A DNA stretch of 64,000 nucleotides from Chionoecetes opilio (GCA_016584305.1 JACEEZ010022462.1:335001-399000); one strand, 5' to 3'; positions 42,851 through 55,640 are shown, counted from the stretch's first letter. Notes: generated by a model from the sequence alone, not told the origin. Numbers and translations: made by a program.

Positions 42851-43048
42851 TTGATGGCTGGGAAAGTGATTGATGGTGTTCATCTGTCAGACTATGTCCT
42901 CCAGATGTTGGACTCTGGATCTATTCCTCGTTACATTGAAAAAAGTAAGGAAATAGGGAATGTAGATCCATATAACATACCGCGGCACAAATGGCAGGAC
43001 ATCACGACTCTGCTTGGTGGCGATCTTCCAGACTTATTACGCCAGTGA
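42851..43048 (+). CDS. N-terminal fragment, invertebrate repeat-associated protein
   Basis: A 66-codon frame beginning MMAGKVIDGVHLSDYVLQML, then SIPRYIEKSKEIGNVDPYN and IPRHKWQDITTLL, ending at TGA; an alternative start is the ATG three bases downstream. The GxVDPYxxP....W..DI pattern resembles the beginning of multi-copy invertebrate proteins linked to mobile elements. It is short and the conserved continuation is absent, so it is probably a fragment. The pyrimidine-rich CTCTTTTTTG lies just before the ATG. A SINE follows within 130 bp. Confidence 0.4.
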   Translation: MMAGKVIDGVHLSDYVLQMLDSGSIPRYIEKSKEIGNVDPYNIPRHKWQDITTLLGGDLPDLLRQ

Positions 43049-43168
43049 TATATACCACTACCTTGTGAGCTTGAAAAGTATATATAATCACTCTACCCAT
43101 GCCTATAATTCATAAAGAATAGTCAATTCGCACTGCAGTTTAATACACAGCTTAAGCACTGATGCGGT

Positions 43169-43440
43169 ACTCTGTAGTGTAGTGGTTTAGCACGCTCGGC
43201 TCACAACCGAGAAGTCCCGGGTTCGATCCCCGGGTGGAGCGAAGATAGATGGGTGGTCTTTCTTAAAACCCGAGCCCCTGTCCACCCAGCAGTGAATGGG
43301 TACCGGGTGTTAGCCGGGGGTTTGTGACCCCCCTCCCGGGGTGGTGGCTTCGGCCAACACTAAGCTGCAGCGGTAGATCACTACGGCTCTGAGGAATTAT
43401 CCTCTAAACAAACAAACTGCAAAAGTAGTAATAATAATGA
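43169..43440 (+). mobile_element. tRNA-Val-derived SINE (family S2), best copy
   Basis: The tRNA-like head (about 43169-43241) has TGTAGTGTAGTGG (A box), anticodon arm CTCGG-CTCACAA-CCGAG (CAC) and T arm CCCGGGTTCGATCCCCGGG. The body with GGGTACCGGGTGTTAGCCGG and GGCTTCGGCCAACAC is shared with 24565, 27885 and 55370. Confidence 0.88.
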
Positions 43441-43562
43441 GCTGTAGCTGCTGTGTGCATGAGAGGAGCAGTGACTGCAGTGAGGGAGCGGAGGCCGGAG
43501 AGATGGCCTCGCCCAGTTGCTCACACAATCAGTGAGTACTGAGAGTGGCGCGCTTGTATATA

Positions 43563-44180
43563 CAGGGAGGTCCCGAAGATACAAGCAGTTAGGTTCCACC
43601 TGTTATACTCGTACTATATTACCCACTGTACTGCCTATTTTGTAGAAAAAGCATTCTGAAAGAGAAAATAGCACACGAAATAACATAACTGCACATTAAT
43701 TAAACATAAAACATGCATAACAAGCAAAAAAGATGTTGTAATGTAGGGGACGCCGCGTGATACAAGAGAAGGTAGTGTAGCGGTCCCAACGTTGGGGCCG
43801 CACAGCCTGCTAAGTACCCTAAAGTCAGGCCGTGCCATATGCTTATTTACCCTTAGGTCACGCCTTGTCTCGGGGTGGACTGACTGCTGTCCAAGAGTGG
43901 GCCGCACACCTGTAATTACCCCTAAATGTCAGGCTGCACCATATGCTTAATTACCCTTCAGGTCACGGTTTGCTAGGGGTGACCTCACTGGGGTCAACCA
44001 AATCCCCCTTTGTCCAGCCCGGGAGTGGTAGGGCGTGCATTTTGATCTTGATAATTTTACTCACCCCAGTTTGAATGTTATATGGATTTTCGATCCGTAT
44101 ATGAAAATAGACCCCTTAATTACACATCTCGTATCATCGGATTCTAGTATACCGAATGCTCATATACGGGAACCTCCCTG
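43563..44180. mobile_element. Tigger-like MITE family T1, full length, 618 bp
   Basis: TA-CAGGGAGGTCCCGAAGATAC ... GTATATGAGCATTCGGTATAC (on minus), ending ACGGGAACCTCCCTG-TA. TA on both sides; TIR about 15 bp strong, then weaker ATACGAGCA-type subterminal words. Non-coding. Confidence 0.88.
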
Positions 44181-44260
44181 TACCCCGATGATAATGTAAT
44201 TTATTTAGTTAATGCTAATTTATGCATGGTGGTAATTCATTAATCAATAAACAGAATACC

Positions 44261-45555
44261 ACAAACCTCGATTTCCCGGACAAAATCCGAGGTCCGGGGA
44301 TATGTCAGTCCCGGACAAATTTTTTTTTTATTTATTTATTTATTTATTATTATTTTATTTTTTTACGTTGAAATGCCTGGTCATGTTAGTAAATTGGACA
44401 AAGTTGTCCGGCCGTCGAGCGTTCTCCTGTCACCCTGGTCAGTGTCTGAGCCTTCCCGCCAGGTGGGCAGCATGCTCAGCGGTCGTATTGTTTACATTTG
44501 GGCACACGACACTCACGGTTCCACCTGCACCGCCTCCGCTAGTCCCTGACTCCAATGCCCCTGTGGCAGGAACATCTCTGAGGGCTATTGAAACACTTTC
44601 GGCTGCCTACAGCAGGTGGCAGCAGCTCAGCGGTCGTATTGGTTTACATGGGCGCACACGACACTCACGGTTCACCTGCACCGCCTCCGTTAGTCCCCTG
44701 ACCCCCCACAGCCCTGGTGCAGGAATGTCTCTTGAGGCTATTGAACACTTTCTGCTGCCTCCCGCCAGGTGGCAGCATGCTCAGCGGTCGTATTATTTAC
44801 ATTTGGGCACACGGACACTCACGGTTCACCTGATACCGCCCGTTAGTCCCCTGACCCCCACCTGCACGGTGCGGAAGTCTCTTGTAGACTATGAACACCT
44901 TTTGCTGCCTCCCCGCCAGGTGGCTAGCATGCTCAGTTCGGTCGTATGGTTTATATTTGGGCACACGACACACTCACGTTCACCTGCACAGCCCCCATTA
45001 GTCCCCTGACCCACACTGCCTGGTGCACAGGGAACGTCTCTTGGAGACTATTTGAATACTTTCTGCTGCTCCGCCAGGGTGGCAGCATGCTCAGCGGTCG
45101 TAGTTTTACATTTGGCACACGACACTCACTGTTAGAACCTGCACTGCCTCAGTAGTCCCTGACCCCCCACTGCCCTGGTGCAGGAACGTCTCTTGAGCCT
45201 ATTGAACACTTTTCTGCTCCTCCCGACAGGTAGCAGCATGCTCAGCGGACGTAAAGTATCGCGGTGGGGTAGTTGTATGGTGGTTGCCGCGACAGTAAAT
45301 ACTAGAGTAGGATAAACGTCCAGGGGTGGGTATGTGGGTTTTTTATTTTTTATATCGTACTGTCTTCTTTATAGGGACGGGCAAACCTAACGAGGGCTTT
45401 GTGTTACCCATTTTGTTTACCTTGACCAAGTTCTTGTGATGTAAAAAAAAAAAAAAAAAAAATAAAAAAAAAAAAAAATAAAAAGGCATCGGACTGTTGC
45501 GATTCCCGGACTTTGCGGTTCCCGGACCAGTGCTCCCCCCTATTTAGTCCGGGGT
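44261..45555. mobile_element. Tigger-like composite element (family T3) with 153-bp array
   Basis: Left end CACAAACCTCGATTTCCCGGAC; right end with GCGATTCCCGGACTTTGCGG and TTAGTCCGGGG. Between lie five to six copies of a roughly 153-bp unit (GCAGCATGCTCAGCGGTCGT, TTTACATTTGGGCACACGAC, ACTCACGGTTCACCTGC) and poly-A/T tracts. Inverse copies are at 54020-55010 and 58882-59560. The long ORF 44302-45009 is repeat translation. Confidence 0.82.
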
Positions 45556-46730
45556 GAAAACAAAGTTTGTTATATATCAATAGAAGCTAATACAATTCGC
45601 TTGTACTGATATGCCTCCATGTATAAGTTGTCTCACAAAGTTTTTAAACGGGACGAGTTTAAGTGAATTAAAGTTGATGCATATTTATTCAGTCTCATAA
45701 TGGCATTTACCATATTTTCACGGCTAATAAGACGCTGCCATCTTGAAAGACGCACCCTGATTTTGTTAGGAATTTATAAGAAAAAGAAAAAAAAAACTAT
45801 TGTCATGAGATACAGCATTTTCACACAAGAACACACTCACATATTCATTATCTTCATTCAGCATGCTCATCAGCCATTTTTTTCCCCTAAGCTGTATGCG
45901 ATTGCGATGTATAAGTAAATCGTCATGTTGGATCGGATGAACATGTGCAAGCAGGTCGGACGCAGGAGTGAAAAAACCCTTACCGCAGCGGTTGCAGCTG
46001 TGTGCCTGCCGGATGTGCGATCAGCTGAGTCTGGCTTTGTCGCTCAGTGTAAACACCTCTCACGCCCTCCCGTGCCTCACTACGTTGCCTGCCTCCTGCG
46101 CCTCACCACGTAGTGTTTGAATTCTCCTGTATGCCTGTAGTAATTTTGGTGGCTGCATGTACATATGTATACAAATTTTCCATTAATGTAACAAAGTTCC
46201 TTATACACGCAATGGCTATGGCGCCAATCTGTCCGGGGCGGAAAGGCTCCGCCAGTATCGTGTAAACATCACAGGGTGAGGACAGATTGGAGTTGATTTG
46301 AATGTCTTATGGTATTCTAAATACTCTTAACAGGTATGTACTGAGGTTACATCATATAAGAGGCTGAATTTTACGAACCTCTACAGTGGAAGACAAAGAA
46401 GTTGGCGGCATCAGTCACGCTCCTTGACAAATTAATTAATTCCCCTCCTGGCCGCTTCCTATGGGAATGATTGAAAAAAAAAGTTGTCTGGCATCTCACT
46501 CACGGCCTTGACTTCCTGCTTGCAGTTTTCAAATCATAGTCATCAATCGTCAGGGGACAGGACATATTGCATCTTATCGCACTCCGGCCTTGATTTCCAA
46601 AAACGTCCACCAAAAACATTTCGGGAAAGTGTTTTCGCTCAGTGGATATAGGGCCTAAGCCACAGTTGACTGCAGACCAGATCACCCGTATTCACAGTTA
46701 TATTAAGATCCGGTTTTAGTTCCAAAAGGA
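45556..46730. other. Intergenic DNA, no supported gene
   Basis: Contains a degenerate terminus shared with 47930-48060 (GTGTAAACACCTC..CGTGCCTC) and the hairpin GGCGGAAAGGCTCCGCC near 46237. No coding frame recognised. Confidence 0.45.
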
Positions 46731-47380
46731 AATTGTGAAGGAAGACTGGCTTAGCTCAACGAACAGTTGAGCGGTGGGTAAAGAAATCGCGAGACTCGCT
46801 ACTGCTGAAAGTCTAACACACTTGTCGCGTCCTGGAGCAAGAAAAACGTTTTCAAAGAAAACTTTGAATATTTATCGAAAAGACAGCTAGGAAATCTCCT
46901 ACCAAAATAGCAGAGAATTGAAGACAATAAACCCACAGTTAACTGGGGTACAGCTTGTGTTTTGTGAGGAGCGATGTCTCGTAACATCCCTAAAGATCTC
47001 TACCTTCCATCACGAGTTGCTGCTCGCAAACCATCTCACTCCCCGCCACAAAGGACTAAAACGCTTGTCTTTTGCCAAGAAATGTTGCATCCTGGCCTCT
47101 TGACAAGGTCAGAAAGATCTGGGGTCTGATGAAGAAAATACACAGTGACAGGGAAAAAGCCATGGTCGAGTGAGACGGCCGAAAAATGCTTGGATCGTTA
47201 CGACCCCAAATATACGGTGAAACAGTGATGAAACACCCTGATTCAGGATGGTATGGCGGGGCTTTCACGTACTATGGTGTTTAGAATTTACATTTTATTG
47301 AAAAAATGTGACAACAGTGATAGTGTCAGGTACCTGGATATATATTTATGATAACTTAGAAGAGTGCTTTGACAAGTCGC
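46730..47380 (+). pseudogene. Tc1-type transposase relic
   Basis: Multiple frames give Tc1-family pieces: AERTVERWVK-like helix-turn-helix (AQRTVERWVKKSRDS, from 46755), a SRPGARKTF linker, ARKSPTKIAEN, then LTPRHKGLKRLSFAKK (about 47040-47085) and YGGAFTYYGV.NLHFIEK (about 47250-47300). Tc1 transposases cut and paste at TA using a DDE catalytic triad. The central catalytic Asp region is not readable and stops are frequent, so this copy is long dead. Flanking TIRs were not found. Confidence 0.75.
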
Positions 47381-48110
47381 CAGGCGGAAACATGCATGCA
47401 AGATGGTGGCTCCTGCTCACACTAGCAAATTAGTGAAGCAGTGGGTGTGAGACTGTGCAGTTGATATATATTAAAGACTAGCAAGCAACAGTCCTGACTT
47501 ATAGTTTATTGAAAATTAGGGCTTAATAAAAAGGAGCTAAGAGAAAAGGAATAACTAGTACAGTACCAAGCTTAAGGCCGCTTGTCCTCCGTGTGCAAAA
47601 ATTTGAAACCTGAATTTTTGCAAACATAGTTGGACTCCTTTCCACGTAGATTGCAGGCAGTCATCAAAAAGAAGGGGAACACAACAAACTACTAGCAGGG
47701 GTAAGTTACAATATCATTTTGGGGTGTTATAAATGGGAAATGAATTGGTATTTTCTAGAACGCGGGTAAACATGTTGGCGGTTCGCAGTACACCGCCAAC
47801 TCTCTGTCTTCCACCTGTACTATAACGAATTTCGGCTATAACTAACTTGTTCTCCAAGTTTGACATATGCGTGGATTTAGGGAATACGTTGGTAAATGTG
47901 GGGTTTGGTTCAGTGGTGGACCGGCCGCCCACAGTACACACAGGTCGGGTGGCAGTGTTAAACAATTGTGAGGCCCAGAGAGCGGGAGCGGCTGAGCGCG
48001 ATCAGTCTAGCTTGTCTGCCCGATTGTAAACACCTCCTCTCCGTCCTTCCGTGCCTCCCACGTTGCCTAACCACAGAAAGAAAATGGGTCGAAATAGTTA
48101 ACTGACACCT
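47381..48110. other. Intergenic DNA, no supported gene
   Basis: No motif-bearing frame. The stretch from 47820 shows ATAACGAATTTCGGCTATAA words typical of Tigger-like subterminal DNA. Confidence 0.4.
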
Positions 48111-48114
48111 ATAT

Positions 48115-48237
48115 AATTAAACCAAGTTTGTTATATGCGAAAAAGTTCGGATCCCACGGATATCAACGGACTTTCGGATATAACGGCAATCCCTTCCCCA
48201 AATGAGGTTTGTGTAAAGGAGGAGGGTTGTACTGTAG
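48115..48237. mobile_element. Tigger-like MITE terminus (family T4)
   Basis: On minus: CAGTACAACCCTCCTCCTTT, followed by CCGTTATATCCGAAAGTCCG and TCGCATATAAC; flanked by TA. The other end was not resolved. Confidence 0.6.
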
Positions 48238-48782
48238 TTCCATTTAGCTTAGTTTTCTAGTCTGGGCTACCCCTGATGCCTGTTCCTGGGTACAGTTATT
48301 TCAGGGTATATTTTAGGGGCAAAAGTGCGTCCTATAAAGCCGTACAAATACGGCACTCCCTCAGGGGTGGCCACGGCAGAAGTGTCATCAAATTTAACCT
48401 GTCCATGCACAGCACTCTACATCTTCTTCTCTTCACTGCATACTCCAGCACTCTATCCTTCCCAATGAACACGGTGTCGTCCTCTCACACTTGCAACTTT
48501 ATTCCACTATCACAATCCTCCTGTCATTACGCTCTTCAGGTGTTCAATGTGTCGCAAATCATGAGGACCGTGTGGCAGACAGAAACAGAAAGTTACTCCT
48601 AATCTTTCTCTAGTTCCTCACACATCAAAACAAACACATGGTTCTGTATCTACATAAAGTTGAAAGTCACAAACACGGGCAGTTTCAAGGTGAGGCGGAA
48701 CATACACCACATTCCCTCTACACTCTACACTGTCTACAGTCTAATCTAAAGGCCTGAGGATGCTGCTGTAGAAGGTCTAGGT

Positions 48783-49143
48783 CAGGGGTGGGAACGTCAG
48801 GCCCGCGGGCCGTATAGCCGCAAAAACCATATTGGTCAGGCCCTGCCAAGGCAACACGACGAGACTCAAAATCCAATAAATCTAGGAGGTTTTTCATACC
48901 AACATAAATTGTTATAAGTGCATGCATAATACTTTATAAAGTAAATTTTAAGGGGACAAGCAGCGTCCCATTACTGGACGGATAGGACACATAGATGACA
49001 GGGACAGAAACGGTATAATTTCACGTATGTTCCTTCGTTCAGCCAAAAAGCAGGCTGATATTTAAGTTGATAGTTTTGTATGCTCGTGAATTTAATGTCA
49101 GAATACCAAATGGGCCCTTGGTGTAAAATGGTTCCCAACTCTG
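48783..49143. mobile_element. hAT-like MITE
   Basis: Starts CAGGGGTGGGAACGTCAGGC and ends TGGTTCCCAACTCTG (minus: CAGAGTTGGGAACCA). 8-bp flanks GTCTAGGT and GTTCGAGT agree only partly. Non-coding, 361 bp. Confidence 0.75.
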
Positions 49144-50020
49144 GTTCGAGTGGAGATGAACCGACAACTATGCGACATCAAGGAGTAACAATAATAATAA
49201 TAGTGAATGATTAATGATAATAATGGACAATAACGGTACTAATCAAACACAAAAAATGAAGCAGATAGAGAAGCTGTACAAATGACACTGATGAATATTA
49301 AGACGTTAAAAAATATATATAAAAAAATGGGCAAAAACATGATAATGTTTTAGTGCAAAAACCAACATCAAAATGAACAAAAACTAATTCTCAAAACATC
49401 CCATAATTTTTTTACTTTTTTTCATCTCATGTACAAGGAACTAGCAATAGCTGTTTTGTTTTCTGTGGGCGGGTGGCTGGGGGCGGGGGGAAACCATTTC
49501 TTGACTTAGACCAATCTTAGACCCAATAGATTTGTCCTACCACTCCAGTAGCAGCCTTGAGTCAGTTATAATCCAAAGGCCATTTTTAAATCGAGGTTCA
49601 CGAGTGTATTCATCAAAGAGAAACTCTTATAAAGCTGTTTTTCCATCACCAAACCCTAGGCCGGGTATCAGGGATAACAATGTTAACTAAAACCCTTATA
49701 ACTCGGCAATTGTTATAACTTGAATATTGATATTAACTCGCAAGGCAAAGGACTAGTCTAGGTGTATCTCCATCAGAAAAAATCACAAAATCTTGGCTAG
49801 GAAAAAAATAGTCTGTGTCTCAGAAAACAGGGAAGCGGCGAAATTGTAAGAAAAAACAAGTGTGACCCGCCCTGCCCGCTTCGCCAGGCCTGCCGTCAGC
49901 GCCGGGTGGTCGTTCTGCCCCACCCTGTCGGGCAGGATTATTACTAACCTAACGAACCTCGTAAACGGGGAGGCGCCGCCCCCCGCGACCCACGTGAGTT
50001 ATCAACCAAAACCAAGGGGT
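49144..50020. other. Intergenic DNA with a T2-like terminus
   Basis: AATAATAAT run near 49190, AAAACCCTTATAACTCGGCA near 49688 (family T2 end). No gene seen. Confidence 0.5.
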
Positions 50021-50024
50021 GTCG

Positions 50025-50340
50025 CTACGTGGTGTAGTGCTAGCACGCTTAGCTACAAGTCTGACGGGCCCTTGGTTCGAATCCGGGCCAGGGCAAAGTC
50101 AGTGGCCAGACCAACCAGCTGTTTCATCCTCCTATTGGGGTTGATAAAATGGGTAAAATGATAAATGGCTAAAATAAACCTCGCGGGAAAAATCTAGGGG
50201 AGGTAACGGTGGTAACCCAGAGGTCACTGGTAACCCTGTGTCCCGGGGTAGCGGGGTTGTCACCCACCCCCCAGGCTCAAGGGCAATGCGACGAGCCACG
50301 CGTAGCCATAGCGTATGCCACCATCTTTACCTTTACAGAG
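50025..50340 (+). mobile_element. tRNA-derived SINE (family S3)
   Basis: Head with GTGGTGTAGTGCTAGCACGC (A box) and TTGGTTCGAATCCGGGCCAG (B box); body with AAATGGCTAAAATAAACCTC and CCCCCAGGCTCAAGGGCAAT, ending ACCATCTTTACCTTTAC. Confidence 0.8.
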
Positions 50341-51165
50341 GCGGGAAAACTCTTTAGTGATATTATTGTTAAAAAATCGCAAAATCAGTGGGACTGGTGG
50401 TGGTGCGTGCCATGAAGTAGTGATTCAATGTCTATCATCTCCATGTCAATGTCACGCGTCAATTGTCCGGCAGATGCTGTCTGTGCGGCAGAATATGTTT
50501 TTTTTTTTTGCCGGCATTGCGATTTTAATGCCGAGCGGCTGGGGGCGGGACACTAGGTCTTCACGGGCGGAATTTGCCTGCCCCTGATCTAACGGAACGT
50601 ACATAACCTCCTAATGGGTGGGGGGGACTCAGACGGGAGGATGTGTCTGTATGTACTTTTAGACAACATATAATTTCTCCAATAGTATTCAATTGACGCT
50701 GGAAGTGACAAATACTGCATGTAACTGTGCAAAAAAATATATAGAAAACCTAAATGATAACGGCGAGTGACCGCGCAGTTCTCCATTCCATTATAACATT
50801 CGACCAAAAAAACAATCCAAACCTAACAAGATCCTAGCTGACATAAACCAAACCTAATGAAATCTAAACCTAACCCAGCATCACTTTATAAAAGTAAGTG
50901 TTGATTTTTGGTTTGTGTAAGTGAATAGGATCCCCACTACATGCTGGACGCAGAAATTACACAGATAAACGTGAGTGTATTAAGGCCGGCAGAGGGAGCC
51001 CAGTTCTCTTTTTACAATAACCAATTTGGGTTTCTCTCATCCACAAATTTTCTAACAAGGCTCGTTTCTTATAGATATACTGCAAGTTAACAATATGATG
51101 ATACGTGTTTGGTAAAAAAAAAAAAAAATTCATTGAGGTAATCCTCCTGCAGAACTTGGCTCTTT
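50341..51165. other. Intergenic DNA, no supported gene
   Basis: Includes a T run (50500) and CCTAAC-type words at 50820-50880. Nothing else recognised. Confidence 0.45.
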
Positions 51166-51169
51166 TGCC

Positions 51170-53740
51170 GAGGGTTAATACTGACGTGTTCTGTATAGTT
51201 TCGGCTCCAAGTGTAGTGGAGAACTATTCATTCCAAAATATCACAAAATAATTATTCAATATCACTGTAAAAATATTGGATAAATGCCATTTGTGTATTT
51301 ACTATTATGTTTTACAGGGTTGAGCTACACTCGTTGTCTACACTTCCCATTCTCCGTTTCTATACATTATCAGATCTTTTCTTTCAATTGGTGCACATTA
51401 TGTGCAGATACACCCCCGTTTAGTCCATTCCAACTTCTACATGCTATGAGGGAAGCTTTTTTTTGTTTTATCTCTTATGTGTTCAGCATCTCCCTTTCCT
51501 AGTTGTTTTGTATGCCTCTTGTGTAGTCGTCCTTCTCTTGCTTCCGAGTCATTTAGTCTCTAATTGTCTATTTCTTATCTTAGTTATAAGTTTAAAAAAT
51601 TATATTAGTCTCCTCTGTTCTCTTCTCTGCTCGAGTTGTTGGTACCTTTATTTCTTTAAACTTTCCTCACAGCGTTTTTTTCTAGCAGCGTACAATCTGT
51701 GTTGCAATTCTCTGTATCCTCCCAACTTTTTCACATGCTTCTTTTTATATGGGGACCATCAATGGCAGCATACTCCATTTTGGTCGGATCATTGTAGGAA
51801 TTACCTTCTACATATTTTTGTCCAGTAATTAAATTAAAATTTTTTTCCACTCAATTCTTTAACATTCTGTATGATCTCCAAATATTTTATTATTTATGTT
51901 TTCGGTTGTAGTTATTCTGCATTATCACTCCCAGTCTTTTCTTCATGAACCCTTTGCAATTATTTCATTTTCCATTTTATAATGGCCATATCTATCTCTT
52001 TTGTTGTTCCATTTCCATCACATGACACTTATTCACATTAAATTCTATTTCACATCTTCTGCTCCATTCGTAGAAGACTTGTCAGGTCATTTTGTAGTGT
52101 TTCACACGTCTTATAGCTTTTTTTATTTCTATTAATAGTTTTGCATCATCTGCAAATAGAATAATATAACTTTTTATTTCCTCAGTCATTGTCATTGACG
52201 TATATTGTAAACATTATTGGAGCAAAACACTGGTCCTTGTGGTACACCACTAAACATGTTTCTCCATTAAGAATGTTCATCCTTCAACTATGTTCTCATT
52301 TTCTCTTCCTCTCAATAACTTTCCATCCAGGTTTTGATCACCCTGTGTTCCCCCTATTATTTCCAATTTCCATAGTAGCCTCTCATGTGAATTTATCAAG
52401 ATGGCCTTTTACGATCTAGGATACACACAGTCTGCCACCTCTTCTCTTCTTGGTCTTTTATCAAATGACCTTGAGTAAAAGCTTATTCGGTTGGTAACAC
52501 ATGATCTCTTGTTCCTAAAACCATACTGCGGTCTGTTAATTTACCCTTCATTTTCCAAATATTCCGCCCATGCCTTCTTAATGTTTTCTCACATATCTTG
52601 CATACTTTGTAGTCAATGACACTGGTCTATAATTTAGTGGTTCATCCTTCTTCCCATATTATTATCTTGGCACTCTATCTGCTCTCTTTCCCACTCCTTT
52701 GGCAACTTTGCCCGTTGTTAATGAGCCCTTATATAATCATATACTGGGTAAACCCACTGCTTTCTGCACTTCTTTTTTAAAACATAACCCGTACACTCCG
52801 TCTCGGTTCCCAGTGCGTTCCTCGCACTCCAATTCCTTCCACAATTCACAAACTTCCTCCTTCTCATTTTATTTTCCACTCCATTCGGGAGTTTTCATTC
52901 CTTGCATTCATGAATTTCTATTCTTTTGTGAATACTTGCTGAAGTTTATATTTAAAATTTAACTCATTATTTTTGGATCGTCATATATCCTATTACCGTC
53001 TTTCAGTCTCTCCACTTTGTCCTTTATGCTTATTCCTGCATTGATAAAGCTGAGAACAGTTGGGTTCTTCCTTACACTTTCAACTCTATCCCTCTCATAA
53101 TCTTCTCTTCCTCTCTACTTATGCACAATTCAGTTCTGCTAATTTTATAGGCTTCTTTATTCTTTGTGTCCGAGTTTTCTTTACTTTTTTCCATGCATCA
53201 TCCCTATTCTCCTGGCCCTCCACATACTTCATTAAACCCAGTCTTTCTTTCCCGTTTCTCTGTGTGTATATGTGGTACATGTTGCAACTCCTTTCCCATA
53301 TATGCTCAGAAAACATGTTGTATTTCACTTGCATCGTCGGTCATCTTATAATTTTTCTTCCAGTCAATTTCTTCGATAGAATTTTTTTCAGTTCTTCCAT
53401 CGTTAAGTTTTTCCAAAGTCTCTTCTGCTCCTTTTGGTCCAATTAATCTTCCTCCTTTATTTACTCTTTCGTCTCCATCTGTAAGATTATTATGTTCCCT
53501 TTTTCCGAGGGGCACCCATAAAATTGATCTCATTGCGAGGTCTATACCTTTTGTTAACACTAGGTCAGTCTCGTGGTTCGTCATCTCCACTATATCTTGT
53601 GTTTTCGTCACCATGAGTCATCGTGTTTTCCATTGTTCAGTTTCGACAATAATCGCCCAAGTATTTCATTTCCTCCTTAAATTTGTCTCCCATTTTTACT
53701 TCCTTGAGTTAAAATCTCCAACCAGCAGTATCTTTTGTGC
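51170..53740 (-). pseudogene. Non-LTR retrotransposon (LINE), endonuclease plus RT, heavily decayed
   Basis: Reading from 53740 down to 51170, frames give an AP-endonuclease piece (LLVGDFNSRK near 53715-53740; TNHETDLVLTKG within 53306-53614; a Lys/Glu-rich linker at 53119-53334). Then come KQYGFRNKRS-like and LLWKLE..GG-like RT pieces (about 52380-52530), VPQGPVFAPIMFTIYVND (about 52190-52250), the catalytic FADD at 52145-52156 followed by AKLL, and a thumb region with LGGYRELQHR-like sequence (about 51700-51740). The domain order is that of a full-length LINE ORF2, of a kind very common in crustacean genomes. Stops and frame changes every 100-200 bp mark it as dead. T-rich plus-strand ORFs here are shadows. 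Confidence 0.82.
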
Positions 53741-54019
53741 AGTGAGAAGTGGGTGGCAGCCTTGACTTGATGGTGCGGCCGACTCCGTGCCCGTTGAGGG
53801 CGTGTTTCTACGGTGCACAGCCGCGCACTCCCCATGTCAATTTGTTTTCACCTGCCACCGACCGACCTGCGTTACATGTTCACGGCCCACCACCGAACCA
53901 AACCCCCCGACCACCCTTACCAAATTTATTTGGTAAAATCCCGGCATATATCGGACTGGCAAGAAAAGTTCTTTAAGCCAAAAAATTTGTCTATCGAGGT
54001 GCGTCAAAACGAGGTTTTA

Positions 54020-55010
54020 CTGATATAACACAAAAACCCGTTTCCCGGACTAATAGGGGGAAGAAAGGTCCGGAACCGCAAAACTGCGGGAATTTCGCAA
54101 CAAGTCGATGCCAGTACCACCCCGGAAGTTATCATACTCTAGATATTTACTGTCCGGCCAACCGCCAATATCAACTACCCGCCGAGGACTTTACGTCCGC
54201 GAGCATGTGCTTCTGGGCGGGAGGCAGCAGAATGTTTCAATAGTCTTCTAAGGGACGTCCTGCACCAGAGGCAGTGGGTGGGTCAGGGTGACTACGGAGC
54301 TGTGCAGGTGAACGTGAGTGTCGATGTGCCCAAATGATATAAACAATACGACCGCGAGCATGCTGCCACTCTGGCGGGAGCAGCAGAAAGTGTCAATAGT
54401 CTCAAGAGACGTTCCTGACCAGTGTGCAGTGGGCGGTCAGGGGGACAACGGATGGCGGTGCAGGTGAACGTGAGTGTTCCGTGTCCAAATGTAAACAATA
54501 CGACCCGTGAGCATGCTGCCACCTGGCGGGGAGGCAGCAGAAAGCGTTCAATAGTCTCCGAGTATGTTCCTGCACCAGTGGCAGTGGGAGTTCGGGGACT
54601 GATGGAGGCTGTTGGCACGTGAACGTGAATCGTCAGTTGTTGCCCAAATGTAACAATACGAACCACTGAGCATGCTGCCACCTGGCGGGAGGGCAACAAA
54701 AAGAGTTCTTCAATAGTCTCAAGAGACATTCCTGCCACAAGGGGCAGTGGGGGTCAGGTGGACTAAGCGAGGGCCGTGCAGGTGAACCTGACGTGTCGTG
54801 TGTCCAATGTAAACAATCCGACCGGAGGATGCTGGCAACTGGCGGGAGGCAGCAGAAAGTGTTCCAATAGTCTCAGAGAGGTTTCGTACCAGGGGCAGTG
54901 GGAGGTCAGGGGAATGACGGATGTGGGCGTGCAGGTGAAACGTGAGTGTCGTGTGCCCAAATGTAAACAATACGACCGCTGAGCAGCTGCCACCTTTTCT
55001 CACTTTTTTC
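54020..55010. mobile_element. Family T3 element, inverted copy with ~156-bp array
   Basis: CCCGTTTCCCGGACTAATAG, GGTCCGGAACCGCAAAA, then ACTGTCCGGC..CAATATCAACTACCC, then five to six units of CCGCGAGCATGCTGCCACCT, GGCGGGAGGCAGCAGAAAGT, GTCGTGTGCCCAAATGTAAA. It stops abruptly at CCACCTTTTCTC without the outer end seen at 59486-59550. Confidence 0.82.
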
Positions 55011-55369
55011 CTCAAATATCTTCAGTTAAGCGGTTTTAGCGGTATACTAAATTCAGATTTTACCACTATAGTTCAATGGGAGTCGCTAAACACCTGAGAC
55101 ATTTCTGTATGTCAGGGACTAATATGAAAAAGCCTGATGCACCAGCATTAAACAATATATACACCGGGCTATGATTATGATTATTTAATCCAAAAAAAAA
55201 TCATTAATCAAAGGCGGTGGATTACATAATCAGAACAAATTCATATCAATTTTCTTCATAACATCAAGGATTAAAATGTGATATTGTGATTATTCATTGT
55301 ATTTTCCATGTAAGCAATTCTATTTCTTCTAATAATAAATTTGCCAATTTCATTAGTTTTTGTTTTTGT
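55011..55369. other. AT-rich intergenic DNA
   Basis: No repeat or ORF recognised. Confidence 0.45.
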
Positions 55370-55640
55370 TTGTTGTAGAGGATATACAATTCCTCAGAGC
55401 CATAGTGATTCTACCGCTGCAGGTTAGTGTTGGCCGAAGCCAACCACCCCCGGAGGAGGGTCACAAACCCCCGGCTAACACCTGGTTACACAGTCACTGA
55501 CTGGGGCGGACAGGGGCTCGTGGTTTTAAGAAAGACCACACACATCTGTCTTCGCTCCGCCCGGGGATCGAACCGGGGACATTCTCAGTGTGAGCCGGCG
55601 TGCTAACCACTACACCAACGGCAGTACACTGTATGTTAGT
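55370..55640 (-). mobile_element. tRNA-Val-derived SINE (family S2), copy 4
   Basis: Minus-strand head ACGCCGGCTCACACTGAGAA (anticodon CAC) with B box GGTTCGATCCCCGG; tail with GCTCTGAGGAATTGTATATCC. Confidence 0.82.

Noticed and set aside
43169..43241. Functional tRNA-Val gene
   Set aside because: Anticodon and T arms are good, but the acceptor stem is poor and the shared long 3' body marks a SINE.
44302..45009. 235-codon plus-strand ORF
   Set aside because: It is the 153-bp repeat read through; peptides repeat with the array and shift frame between units.
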